Of a stretch of DNA of 64,000 nt, positions 49,668 to 59,005 are shown in pieces. The stretch lies in the NCBI GenBank assembly GCA_050946835.1, contig JBMNVN010000007.1, positions 1 to 64,000 on the forward strand. Reading direction: 5' to 3'. Source of the stretch: UBA1447 sp002329225. Lineage in GTDB: Bacteria > Bacillota > Clostridia > Oscillospirales > Acutalibacteraceae. The notes beneath the pieces are model-generated. The model did not search any database. It was not told the origin of the DNA and worked only from the letters and a program-made list of their open reading frames with translations. The position numbers and the translations under genes are program-made. Numbering within the stretch: position 1 is the first letter of the stretch; every line of letters starts with the position of its first letter.

Positions 49668-51064
49668 GAATATATAACACGTTAAGCAGAAGCTTGGAAT
49701 ATTTTGAGCCGATAACTCCGGGCGAGGTTAAAATCTATGCCTGCGGCCCCACGGTTTACAATCTTATACATATAGGTAATGCCCGCCCTTTGTGCGTGTT
49801 CGATGTTCTGCGCAGGTATTTGGAGTATAAGGGCTATAAAGTCACCTTTGTTCAAAACTTTACCGATATAGATGATAAGATTATAAATCGTGCCAACGAA
49901 GAGGGTGTGACCTATGATGTTATTGCCGAAAGGTATATAGAGGAGTACAAAAAAGATGCCAAGGGTCTTAACGTCAGGGATGCCGATCACCATCCCAAGG
50001 CCACCGAAAGCATTGATGAGATTATAGATATGATATCGGTGCTTGTGGAAAAGGGCTTTGCTTACGAGTCCAACGGAGATGTATATTTCAGCCCCTCAAA
50101 GTTTTCGGATTACGGCAAGCTGTCCCAACAATCCACCGACGCATTGGAATCGGGCGCCCGGGTTATGATAGGGGAGTCGAAAAAAGAGGCTCTGGATTTT
50201 GCCCTTTGGAAAGCCGCAAAACCGGGCGAGCCTTCATGGGATTCTCCATGGAGCAAAGGCAGACCCGGTTGGCATATAGAGTGTTCCGCCATGGTTCGGA
50301 GTATTTTCGGCCCCACTGTGGACATTCACGGCGGCGGTCAGGATTTGATTTTCCCCCATCATGAAAATGAAATTGCCCAAAGCGAATGTGCAAACGGCGA
50401 TGTTTTTGCTAAATACTGGATGCATAACGGCTATATCAATGTTGACAACCAAAAAATGTCAAAGTCCTTAGGGAACTTTTTTACCGTAAGGGATGTGGCG
50501 GAAAAGTTCGGTTATGAGCCTATCAGATATTTAATGATTGCCGCCCACTACAGAAGCCCCATAAACTACAGTTTTGACTTGGTGGAGCAGAGCAAGGCCT
50601 CCCTTGCCCGTTTGTATAATTGCCGTGAAAATCTTGACTTCGCCATCAAAAATGCCGCTGCGGAAGTCGGCGAAAACGATGCCAAACTCGCTTCCCTTTT
50701 TAAAGAGCGGCGAAAACAGTTTGAAGAGGCCATGGATAACGACCTCAACACGGCGGACGCTTTAGCCGCCTTGTTCGAACTTGTAAGAGATCTCAACACT
50801 AAGGCGTTTGACGGCAAAATATCCGCTGAAACGGGGATTAATGCGGCGAAGCTTTTTGATGAACTTTGCACGGTTTTGGGCATACTCTATAACCGCCAAA
50901 CCGCTGACGCCGATGAAACGATAGAACACCTCATTGAAGCCCGTACGCAGGCAAGGGCCAAAAAAAACTGGGCGGAAGCCGACAGAATACGTGACGAGCT
51001 GAAAGATATGGGTATAGTGTTGGAGGATACCCCCCAAGGGGTAAAGTGGCACAGAGAAAGCTGA
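49664..51064 (+). CDS. cysS: Cysteinyl-tRNA synthetase
   Basis: 466 residues. A class I synthetase. HIGN (36-39) in VYNLIHIGNARP is the HIGH-type motif, KMSKS (264-268) is intact, and Cys28 together with the WHIECSAM segment and HHENE provides the zinc site that selects cysteine. The C-terminal ~120 residues are the helical anticodon-binding part. The 4-bp ATGA overlap with cysE shows coupling, and both lie behind the T-box. Confidence 0.97.
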   Translation: MRIYNTLSRSLEYFEPITPGEVKIYACGPTVYNLIHIGNARPLCVFDVLRRYLEYKGYKVTFVQNFTDIDDKIINRANEEGVTYDVIAERYIEEYKKDAKGLNVRDADHHPKATESIDEIIDMISVLVEKGFAYESNGDVYFSPSKFSDYGKLSQQSTDALESGARVMIGESKKEALDFALWKAAKPGEPSWDSPWSKGRPGWHIECSAMVRSIFGPTVDIHGGGQDLIFPHHENEIAQSECANGDVFAKYWMHNGYINVDNQKMSKSLGNFFTVRDVAEKFGYEPIRYLMIAAHYRSPINYSFDLVEQSKASLARLYNCRENLDFAIKNAAAEVGENDAKLASLFKERRKQFEEAMDNDLNTADALAALFELVRDLNTKAFDGKISAETGINAAKLFDELCTVLGILYNRQTADADETIEHLIEARTQARAKKNWAEADRIRDELKDMGIVLEDTPQGVKWHRES

Positions 51065-51096
51065 TTCTCTGACTGCCTTAAGTTGCGGTGATACAA

Positions 51097-51981
51097 ATGA
51101 AGTTTTCTTTGCAATTGGCCCACCCGGCCGTTACATTTGTACTATTTATGAGCGTGGCCGGTATGACGATTATAAGTTTTCATCCAGTCAACATCGCTCT
51201 TTCCCTCTTCTTTTCGCTGGTGAGTGTAATAATATTCAACGGTAAAAAGGGGCTTAAGCTTGCCGTGTTTTTTTGTGTCCCTCTTATGGCGATTACCGTT
51301 TTTCTCAACACTTTTTTCAATAATAACGGCGTGACTTTCCTGTTCAGCGTCGGTAATTTACAGATAATGCTTGAAGGGCTGATATACGGCCTGTGTTCCG
51401 CCGGCGCCATTGCGGCAACCGTCATGTGGTTTTCCTGCTATTCCGCTGTTATGAGCAGCGAAAAATTTCTATATCTTTTCGGCAGGGCGGCGCCCTCCGC
51501 CGCTCTTCTTGTTTCTCTGACTCTGGAACAGTCAAACCTTATGCGGCAAAAACTTAAGCTGATTGATGACGGCCAACATTCTCTGTATGGAGACGCAGAA
51601 AAAAGTTTGGCTCAAAAACTGCGCCTTGCCCTGAATAAGGTGACCGTTCTTTTAAGTTGGGTTATGGAAGATTCAATTATCACCGCAGACGCAATGAATG
51701 CCAGGGGTTTCGGAACCGGAAAAATGACTAAGATGCGGCCCTATATCTGGAGATTTGCGGACAAAACATTTTTTATAACTTTATTTGTATTTATTACACT
51801 CTGTGTCGCTTCATTTTTTAAAGGTACAATACGTTTCGATTTCTTCCCTCTGTTGGATGAGTTAAAGCCCGCAGCGGCGGAAATAGTCACATACATAATA
51901 TTTTTTGTTTTTTACTCTTTACCTTTGCTTGCCGAGCTCAAGGAGGCTCTTAAATGGCGCTCTTATCAGTCGAAAATTTAA
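51097..51981 (+). CDS. ecfT: ECF transporter transmembrane component EcfT
   Basis: 294 residues. Hydrophobic with about five to six membrane segments, and an EcfT-type pattern: HPAVTFVLFMS.AGM at the start, a long cytoplasmic helix region with SLTLEQSNLMRQKLKLIDDG, and the ADAMNARGFGTGK motif (Ala-Arg-Gly signature of the coupling helices). The ATG at 51097 follows GCGGTG. It begins 33 bp after cysS and overlaps the ATPase gene by 28 bp, so the ECF genes may be read from the T-box operon. Confidence 0.88.
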   Translation: MKFSLQLAHPAVTFVLFMSVAGMTIISFHPVNIALSLFFSLVSVIIFNGKKGLKLAVFFCVPLMAITVFLNTFFNNNGVTFLFSVGNLQIMLEGLIYGLCSAGAIAATVMWFSCYSAVMSSEKFLYLFGRAAPSAALLVSLTLEQSNLMRQKLKLIDDGQHSLYGDAEKSLAQKLRLALNKVTVLLSWVMEDSIITADAMNARGFGTGKMTKMRPYIWRFADKTFFITLFVFITLCVASFFKGTIRFDFFPLLDELKPAAAEIVTYIIFFVFYSLPLLAELKEALKWRSYQSKI

Positions 51982-53723
51982 ACTTTGCCTATGCCGGACA
52001 TAGCCAAACCGTTTTAAAGGATATCTCTTTCCGAGTTGAAAGGGGCGAGTTCATACTTGTTTGCGGTCCTTCCGGTTCCGGTAAGACCACTCTTTTAAGG
52101 CATATTAAACCCCGGCTCGAACCTGTCGGCACAAAATCCGGCTGTGTAAAGTATTACGGCAAAGAACTTGACCGATGGCCTGAAAGGGAGACCGCCGCAA
52201 AAATCGGAATGATTCTCCAAAACCCTGAAAATCAGATAGTTGCGCAAACCGTCAGGCATGAGTTGGCTTTCGGGTTGGAATGTATAGGAACTCCGCCGAA
52301 CACAATACTCAAAAGAGTTGCGGAAACCGTGTCCTACTTCGGCATAGAGCATCTTTATAACAAAAAAACATCTGAGCTTTCCGGCGGGGAAAAGCAGATT
52401 GTGGCCACAGCCTCAATCATGACCATGCGCCCCGACCTGCTTTTACTGGATGAACCCGCCTCCCAGTTGGACCCCATAGCGGCGCGCAGTTTATATGACC
52501 TGTTGGTGCGTATGAACAACGAACTGGGTATCACGATTATCATGACCGAGCACCGTCTCGACGATATTTTTCCCATAGCACGCAGGGTCATGTTGATGGA
52601 CAACGGCAAACTGCTTTGTGACAACACTCCCGAAAAAACTGCGGCATACATAGGCGAAAGCGAAAATGAGACTTTAAAAGATTTATTGCCCGCCGCCCCC
52701 CGAATTTATCTGGAGGTCAATAAACTTATCCCGCAAACGCCGAGTGAAACAAATAAAATTGATGATATTTCTCTTCCTATTATGACAAGACAGGTGAAAC
52801 CCTGGTTTGAAAATGCGGCGGCAAAATATCTTGACCTGACCGGCATAAAGGAAAAACAGCCGAAGCGGGACGATGGCTTATCAAAATCGGCTTGTGTAAA
52901 AAAAGGCGAAGACAAGATTATAGAGCTGAAAGAGCTTCACTTTAAATTTGAAAAACAGGGCGAAAATGTAATTGACAATCTTTCGTTGGACTTAAACAGG
53001 GGTGAATTTTTAAGCATTGTAGGCGGGAACGGTGCGGGAAAAACGACTCTTCTGCGTCTTATCAGCGGCATACTGAAACCCTATTCCGGGTCCGTTAAAA
53101 AATCGTACCCGGGGCTTAAAATCTCTTTCCTGCCTCAGAATCCTCAGAGTTTGTTTGCCCATGACAGAGTTATTGACGATTTAAAGTTTGTCGATGATTT
53201 TATCCGTTCGGCGCCCGCCGTCAAAATAAAAAAGTCAAGAGAATCAAAATTACACAATCGTCCCGTGACGGAAAACGGCAGCCTCGATAAACTTATGGAA
53301 AAACTGGAGATTGGCGGCATTATTGAAAAACACCCATATGATTTAAGCGCCGGAGAAATGCAGAGAGCGGCCGTTGCCATGCTGCTTATTACAAACCCCG
53401 ATGTTCTGCTTTTGGATGAACCTACAAAAGGGTTGGACAAACATTCCAAGAAAAATCTGGCGGAATTGCTGACTGCCCTTTGCAAAGAAGGGGTTTGCGT
53501 TGTTACTGTAACCCACGATATTGAGTTTGCCGCTGAATATTCCGACTGCTGCGCTATGCTTTTTGACGGTAAAATTCTTTCAAAAGAGCCGCCCCGGTCT
53601 TTATTCAGCGATAACATGTGTTATACTACTGTGGCGCATTTGGTTGCCGACAGGGTCTTTGAAAAGGCGGTCACCGTGCGGGATGTGTTGAATGAATGGA
53701 AAGCTCACAGCGTAAAAAATTAA
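51954..53723 (+). CDS. ECF transporter ATPase, EcfA-EcfA' fusion
   Basis: 589 residues with two full ABC ATPase domains in one chain. Domain 1: Walker A GPSGSGKTT (38-46), signature LSGGEKQ (142-148), Walker B LLLLDEP (162-168). Domain 2: Walker A GGNGAGKTT (357-365), signature LSAGEMQ (464-470), Walker B VLLLDEP (484-490). An ~80-residue linker (~240-320) joins them. It drives uptake with EcfT and the S component encoded just after. Fused A units are known for group I ECF systems of Clostridia. Confidence 0.93.
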   Translation: MALLSVENLNFAYAGHSQTVLKDISFRVERGEFILVCGPSGSGKTTLLRHIKPRLEPVGTKSGCVKYYGKELDRWPERETAAKIGMILQNPENQIVAQTVRHELAFGLECIGTPPNTILKRVAETVSYFGIEHLYNKKTSELSGGEKQIVATASIMTMRPDLLLLDEPASQLDPIAARSLYDLLVRMNNELGITIIMTEHRLDDIFPIARRVMLMDNGKLLCDNTPEKTAAYIGESENETLKDLLPAAPRIYLEVNKLIPQTPSETNKIDDISLPIMTRQVKPWFENAAAKYLDLTGIKEKQPKRDDGLSKSACVKKGEDKIIELKELHFKFEKQGENVIDNLSLDLNRGEFLSIVGGNGAGKTTLLRLISGILKPYSGSVKKSYPGLKISFLPQNPQSLFAHDRVIDDLKFVDDFIRSAPAVKIKKSRESKLHNRPVTENGSLDKLMEKLEIGGIIEKHPYDLSAGEMQRAAVAMLLITNPDVLLLDEPTKGLDKHSKKNLAELLTALCKEGVCVVTVTHDIEFAAEYSDCCAMLFDGKILSKEPPRSLFSDNMCYTTVAHLVADRVFEKAVTVRDVLNEWKAHSVKN

Positions 53724-54433
53724 TAGTATTTTTAACCGCGGTCTGTGCCGTTCTCAGTGCAGTTACCATTGTGTTTTTCTCTTTCAGAGCGGAAACCGGA
53801 TATGCGCTGAGCGCAACAATAGTTATTATTCTCAGCCTTCTGCCCTTTGTTGCCGGCTTTGAGGCGGGTAAACAAAAGGCAAGAGATATAGTGCCGATTG
53901 CGGTTATGGCGGCTCTTGCCGTAGTAGGGCGTTTAGCCTTTGCAGCGATACCTTCCTTTAAACCGATGACCGCCATAGTTATCATAGCCGGCGTTGTTTT
54001 CGGGCCGCAGGCGGGGTTTTTAACCGGGGCAGTCAGCGCATTGGTTTCAAACTTCTTTTTCGGTCAGGGGCTTTGGACGCCGTGGCAGATGTTTGCCTGG
54101 GGCTTATGCGGCTTGGCGGCAGGTTTAATCGGCAAAACCCGATTGGGAAAGAACAGAATATTCCTCTCTTTTTTCGGCTTTGTTTCAGGCTACCTTTTCG
54201 GAATAATAATGAATATCTGGCATATAATCGGCTTTGTACGTCCCGTTACCCGGGCTTCCGTTATAGCGGTAATGGTTGCGAGTTTTTCTTTTGATATTAC
54301 CCATGCCGTTTCAACCACCATTTTTCTTTTATTGTTAGGTAAAGTTTGGATAGTTAAACTCGAAAGAATAAAGGTGAAGTTCGGCATTTTACAACAATAC
54401 GGCAACAGCACGCTTGCGGAGGATGCAAATTGA
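53696..54433 (+). CDS. ECF transporter substrate-binding S component
   Basis: 245 residues with about six membrane helices. The region RDIVPIAVMAALAVVGRLAF ... VIIAGVVFGPQAGFLTGAVSALVSNFFFGQGLWTPWQMFAWGL is typical of a clostridial S-component family often placed next to ecfT-ecfA; its vitamin is not certain from sequence. The 28-bp overlap with the ATPase gene and the lack of other S genes show a dedicated transporter. It is followed directly by miaB (4-bp overlap). Confidence 0.83.
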   Translation: MESSQRKKLIVFLTAVCAVLSAVTIVFFSFRAETGYALSATIVIILSLLPFVAGFEAGKQKARDIVPIAVMAALAVVGRLAFAAIPSFKPMTAIVIIAGVVFGPQAGFLTGAVSALVSNFFFGQGLWTPWQMFAWGLCGLAAGLIGKTRLGKNRIFLSFFGFVSGYLFGIIMNIWHIIGFVRPVTRASVIAVMVASFSFDITHAVSTTIFLLLLGKVWIVKLERIKVKFGILQQYGNSTLAEDAN

Positions 54434-55866
54434 GTAATAAGGCGGATACGGTTTTTAAAGATAACTATTCAGAAGGCGGCAGTGCGGCAGATTGTCTGCA
54501 GGCGATTCCGGAGCTGCTTGCTTCCCGCTTTAATACGGAAAGTCCCAGGGCTTATGTCAGAACTTTCGGCTGCCAGAGCAATGTCGCCGACAGTGAGATA
54601 ATTCAAGGTTTCTTGGAACTGTCCGGCTTTGCCCTTACGCAGTCCCCCGAGGACGCTCACCTGATAATTTTCAACACCTGCGCTATTCGTGAACACGCTC
54701 AGGACAGAGTTTTCGGCAACGTTGGGGCGGTAAAAAAATATAAAACAAAACAACCCTCACCCTTTATAGCCCTTTGCGGCTGCATGATGCAGCAGGATTA
54801 TGTTGTTAAAAAGATTAGAAAAAATTATCCTTTTGTTGACTTGATTTTCGGACCCAACGCCATAAGCGAGCTTCCCTTTTTGCTGTACCGCTTGCTTAAA
54901 GGTGAAAAGCGTTTAATAAGCACTCCGCCTGAAAAAAGCATAATTGAAGAAGGATTGCCCTTAAAACGTGACAGCAACTTTAAGGCGTTTTTACCCGTAA
55001 TGTACGGTTGCGACAACTTTTGCAGTTACTGCGTGGTTCCTTTGGTGCGGGGGCGTGAACGGAGCCGTGAACCGCAGGCCGTAATAAAAGAAGCGGAAGC
55101 ACTTGTAAAAGCCGGTTATAAGGATATTACCCTTATCGGTCAAAATGTAAACTCTTACGGAAAGAATATGCATTTTGATTACACTTTTGCTAAACTGTTG
55201 GAAAGCATTAATGCTGTCCCCGGGGATTTTTTAATTCGCTTTATGACTTCCCACCCGAAAGATTGCGGCAAAGATTTACTTGACACTATGGCACGCTGTG
55301 AAAAGGTGACAAAACATTTGCATCTGCCCTTTCAAAGCGGGAGTGACAGTGTTCTCAAAGCCATGAATCGAGGCTACACCAGGCAAAACTATTTGAGTTT
55401 GATAGAATATGCCAAAAAGGTGATGCCCGAACTGTCCGTAACCGGGGATGTGATAGTGGGCTTCCCCGGCGAAACCGAAGACGATTTTGAAGAGACTCTC
55501 GACCTTATAGAACAAGTCAGGTTCACCTCTTTATATACCTTCATTTTCTCCCCCCGCAAAGGTACGGTGGCTTACCGTCTTGAGGATAATACGCCGAGGG
55601 AGGATAAGGTAAAGCGCTTTCAAAGGCTTATCAATCTGCAAGAAGGGATAGCGGCGGAAAGAGCGCAGACAATGATCGGTTGTGAGTACCGTGTCCTATG
55701 CGAAAATCGGATAGAAGCTGAAGGCTTGAAGATAGAAGGCAGAACACAGGGAAATGTTATAATAGAGTTTGAAGCGGAGCCTTCAGTCATAGGCACTTTT
55801 CAAAATGTGCGGGTAACCGAGGCGAAGAATTGGTTATTAAAAGGCGAAATGCTTAAAGATAAGTAA
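54430..55866 (+). CDS. miaB: tRNA-2-methylthio-N6-dimethylallyladenosine synthase MiaB
   Basis: 478 residues. It methylthiolates i6A37 of tRNA by radical SAM chemistry, working on the product of MiaA encoded ~5 kb downstream. The N-terminal MTTase domain has TFGCQSNVADSEI (in place of GCxMN). The radical-SAM cluster is C194-x3-C198-x2-C201 in YGCDNFCSYC, with VVPLVRGRERSR after it, a MiaB mark. The TRAM domain is at the C-terminus. The start is TTG at 54430 with GGAGGATG upstream. Confidence 0.95.
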   Translation: MSNKADTVFKDNYSEGGSAADCLQAIPELLASRFNTESPRAYVRTFGCQSNVADSEIIQGFLELSGFALTQSPEDAHLIIFNTCAIREHAQDRVFGNVGAVKKYKTKQPSPFIALCGCMMQQDYVVKKIRKNYPFVDLIFGPNAISELPFLLYRLLKGEKRLISTPPEKSIIEEGLPLKRDSNFKAFLPVMYGCDNFCSYCVVPLVRGRERSREPQAVIKEAEALVKAGYKDITLIGQNVNSYGKNMHFDYTFAKLLESINAVPGDFLIRFMTSHPKDCGKDLLDTMARCEKVTKHLHLPFQSGSDSVLKAMNRGYTRQNYLSLIEYAKKVMPELSVTGDVIVGFPGETEDDFEETLDLIEQVRFTSLYTFIFSPRKGTVAYRLEDNTPREDKVKRFQRLINLQEGIAAERAQTMIGCEYRVLCENRIEAEGLKIEGRTQGNVIIEFEAEPSVIGTFQNVRVTEAKNWLLKGEMLKDK

Positions 55867-55894
55867 ACAGACTATATTTAAAGGCAGGGTAAAA

Positions 55895-56311
55895 ATGGAC
55901 TTGATAAGAATGACAAGGGAACTGGGGGCGGCGCTTCAGCAGGATAGACGCTTTGTGGCATTTTTTGCGGCGACTGAAGCCAAAAATGCCGATGCGGAAT
56001 TGACCGCTATGCTTGAAGCTTTTCAAACGGCGCAGACAGTCTACAGGCGTGAGGCTGAAAATCCCGATATAAGCCGTGAAAAGCTGGACGAACTTGCGCA
56101 GGAACAGCATATATTCGAGCTGTATGAAAAGATTTTCGATAATGAGCATATGCAGAACTTTCAGCGGGCGCGCAAGGAATTGGACGACCTGATGAAGCAT
56201 ATCACAGGGATTTTAACTTTGTGTGCATTGGGGGACGACCCCGAAAGTTGTGAACCGCAACGGGAAAGCGGCTGTTCCGGCAGTTGTTCTTCCTGTGAGG
56301 GCTGCGACTGA
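55895..56311 (+). CDS. YlbF-family regulator with cysteine-rich tail
   Basis: 138 residues. Helical YlbF/YmcA domain at ~1-110 (LIRMTRELGAALQQDRRF, FQTAQTVYRR, AQEQHIFELYEKI). The last 20 residues are cysteine-rich (C, then GCSGSCSSCEGCD), a likely metal or Fe-S binding tail. In Bacillus subtilis YlbF, YmcA and YaaT form a complex that steers RNase Y and development and carries Fe-S clusters. It lies between miaB and mutS, 28 bp after miaB. Confidence 0.82.
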   Translation: MDLIRMTRELGAALQQDRRFVAFFAATEAKNADAELTAMLEAFQTAQTVYRREAENPDISREKLDELAQEQHIFELYEKIFDNEHMQNFQRARKELDDLMKHITGILTLCALGDDPESCEPQRESGCSGSCSSCEGCD

Positions 56312-56371
56312 TTTTTACTTGGTGTTGTGAGTGCTATATTCAAATTTTAATTTTGGCGGGATGGAGGAAAA

Positions 56372-59005
56372 ATGGCGAAGTTACCCCCGAATGCTACTCC
56401 TATGATGAAGCAATATTTTGAGATTAAAAAGCAGCACGAGGATGCCGTGCTGATGTTTCGTCTCGGCGATTTTTATGAGATGTTTTTTGATGACGCCAAA
56501 CTTGCCTCCAAGGAGTTGGAACTTGTTTTAACCGGCCGTGATTGGGGGCAGGAAGAAAGGGCGCCCATGTGCGGCGTACCCTTCCACAGCGCTGACTCCT
56601 ATATTGCCAGACTTGTGGCTAACGGGCATAAGGTAGCCATCTGTGAGCAAACCGAAGACCCTGCCACGGCAAAGGGTTTGGTGTCCAGGGATGTTATAAG
56701 AATAATCACCCCCGGAACCGTTATAGAAAACAGTATGCTCGATGAGGGTAAAAATAACTATCTGGCCTGCGTCTGTTATTCGCAGCAGGGGGCAGGGGTT
56801 TGCTTTTCAGACGTTTCAACGGGCTCCCTGCTGCTTACACAGCTTAGCGCTCCCGACTTGGCGGAAAAGATTATAAACGAGATGGGCCATTATTCCCCCT
56901 CCGAGGTAATCTGCAACAGCTCTTTCGGGAATATTAAAAAAATTAACGACTATATATCGGACAGATATTCCATTAACCCCGAAGTCCTGGCGGATGAATA
57001 CTTTTCTCCGGCAAACTATATGGAGCTTTTGCAGAATATGTTCCCCGACCAAAAGGACGAGATTTTCAGCGCCGGGCCTGAGCGGGAGTCGGTTCGGGCC
57101 CTTGGCGGTTTGCTGATTTATCTCAGGGAGGTTCAAAAAAACAATATAGAAAATCTGCGCCAAGTGGAGTTTTATACCGAAAAGCAGTATATGTCCCTCG
57201 ATGTCAACACAAGGCGAAACCTTGAACTGACCGAGACCATCCGCAACAGGGATAAAAAGGGCAGTCTGCTTTGGGTATTGGATAAAACCAAGACCCCTAT
57301 GGGCAAAAGGCTTATGAGGGCCTGGCTTGACCAGCCGCTGATGAATATAGCAAGAATTACAAAAAGGCAAAATTCCGTGGCGGAACTTTTTGAAGATGCG
57401 GCAAAGAGGCAGGAAATTGCCGGTCTGCTTTCAAATATTCACGATATGGAAAGGCTCATGACAAGGATTATCTATGCCACCGCAAACGCCAAAGAGCTCA
57501 GAGCCTTGAGAACGGCAATAAGTTTTCTTCCCCAAATTAAAGAATACCTTAAATCGTCAAAATCCCTTTATCTTAAAGAGATTTATGAAAACATCGATTT
57601 GCTAAAAGATGTGGAGTCTTTAATTGACAGCGCAATAGTCGAAGACCCGCCTTTCACCGTGCGTGAGGGCGGAATGATAAAGGACGGATACAACGGCGAA
57701 TTGGACGAACTGCGTGCAATTTCAAACGACAGCAAGGCCTTTATTACATCCATACAGGTCAGAGAAATCGAAAGAACTGGCATTAAAAAACTTAAAGTGG
57801 GCTACAACCGTGTTTTCGGCTACTATCTTGAAGTTCCCAACTCTTTTAAAGATGAGGTGCCCGGGGATTTTATCCGCAAACAAACTTTGACAAATTGTGA
57901 GCGCTACATAACTCAGGAGTTAAAAGAGCTTGAAGCAAAGGTGCTTACCGCTCAGGAACGCATTGTTCGCATTGAATATGAACTGTTTGAGCAGGTGCGC
58001 ACAAAAACCGCCGAACAGTATGAAAGAATACAAAGAACCTCCGTTGCAATAGCTGAGCTGGATGTTTTTTGTTCCCTTGCCCATGTGGCGGTCTCAAACA
58101 ACTACACTTGCCCGGAGATAAGCGCCGCAAGCGAAGTAAGTATAAAAGACGGCAGACACCCCGTTGTTGAGCAGATGCTTGAAGACACTCCCTTTGTGCC
58201 CAACGACGCCCTGATGGATTGTAACGATAACCGCTGTGTAATAATCACAGGCCCCAATATGGCGGGCAAGTCAACGTTTATGCGGCAGGTTGCCTTAATT
58301 GTTCTTATGGCGCAAATCGGCAGTTTTGTGCCTGCTTCTTTTGCACGAATCGGTATTGTGGATGCGATTTTTACAAGAATCGGCGCTTCCGATGACCTGG
58401 CGGGCGGGCAATCCACCTTTATGGTGGAAATGAGCGAGGTGGCCTCAATTCTCAGGCATGCCACCTCAAAAAGTCTGATTGTTTTTGATGAAATAGGCCG
58501 GGGAACCTCGACTTATGACGGTATGAGTATAGCAAGAGCGGTGCTCGAATTTGCCGCCGACAAGAAAAAGCTCGGGGCAAAAACCTTGTTTGCCACCCAT
58601 TACCATGAACTCACGGAGCTTGAGAACCATTTAGACGGCATTAAAAACTACAACATAGCCGTCAAAAAGAGGGGCGACGAAATCACTTTCCTGCGCAGGA
58701 TTGTAAGCGGCGGTGCGGACGAAAGTTACGGTATTGAAGTGGCGATGCTCGCCGGTGTTCCCGGTGCGGTTGTGTCCCGTGCAAAAATAATTCTCAAAGA
58801 ACTTGAGGACAGCGGCGTAAAAAGACCGGCAAACAGACCGAAAACTTCCGTCATGGAAGAGCCGGAGGTTCAGCAGTTTACTTTTGAAGACACCCGCACC
58901 GATGAAATTATAGAAAAACTTAAAAATATGGACGTGAATACGATTACTCCCATTGAAGCTCTGAAAATCCTGTACGAACTTGTAAAGGAGGCAGGGGAAA
59001 TATGA
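56372..59005 (+). CDS. mutS: DNA mismatch repair protein MutS
   Basis: 877 residues, normal for MutS1. The N-terminal mismatch-binding domain shows FRLGDFYEMFFDDA (Phe-x-Glu motif in FYEMF), then connector, lever and clamp domains. The ATPase has Walker A GPNMAGKS (627-634), DDLAGGQSTFMVEM, and IVFDEIGRGTSTYDG (Walker B and signature). A C-terminal HhH tail follows. It overlaps mutL by 4 bp (ATGA), so the two partners are coupled. The RBS TGGAGGA precedes the ATG. Confidence 0.97.
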   Translation: MAKLPPNATPMMKQYFEIKKQHEDAVLMFRLGDFYEMFFDDAKLASKELELVLTGRDWGQEERAPMCGVPFHSADSYIARLVANGHKVAICEQTEDPATAKGLVSRDVIRIITPGTVIENSMLDEGKNNYLACVCYSQQGAGVCFSDVSTGSLLLTQLSAPDLAEKIINEMGHYSPSEVICNSSFGNIKKINDYISDRYSINPEVLADEYFSPANYMELLQNMFPDQKDEIFSAGPERESVRALGGLLIYLREVQKNNIENLRQVEFYTEKQYMSLDVNTRRNLELTETIRNRDKKGSLLWVLDKTKTPMGKRLMRAWLDQPLMNIARITKRQNSVAELFEDAAKRQEIAGLLSNIHDMERLMTRIIYATANAKELRALRTAISFLPQIKEYLKSSKSLYLKEIYENIDLLKDVESLIDSAIVEDPPFTVREGGMIKDGYNGELDELRAISNDSKAFITSIQVREIERTGIKKLKVGYNRVFGYYLEVPNSFKDEVPGDFIRKQTLTNCERYITQELKELEAKVLTAQERIVRIEYELFEQVRTKTAEQYERIQRTSVAIAELDVFCSLAHVAVSNNYTCPEISAASEVSIKDGRHPVVEQMLEDTPFVPNDALMDCNDNRCVIITGPNMAGKSTFMRQVALIVLMAQIGSFVPASFARIGIVDAIFTRIGASDDLAGGQSTFMVEMSEVASILRHATSKSLIVFDEIGRGTSTYDGMSIARAVLEFAADKKKLGAKTLFATHYHELTELENHLDGIKNYNIAVKKRGDEITFLRRIVSGGADESYGIEVAMLAGVPGAVVSRAKIILKELEDSGVKRPANRPKTSVMEEPEVQQFTFEDTRTDEIIEKLKNMDVNTITPIEALKILYELVKEAGEI

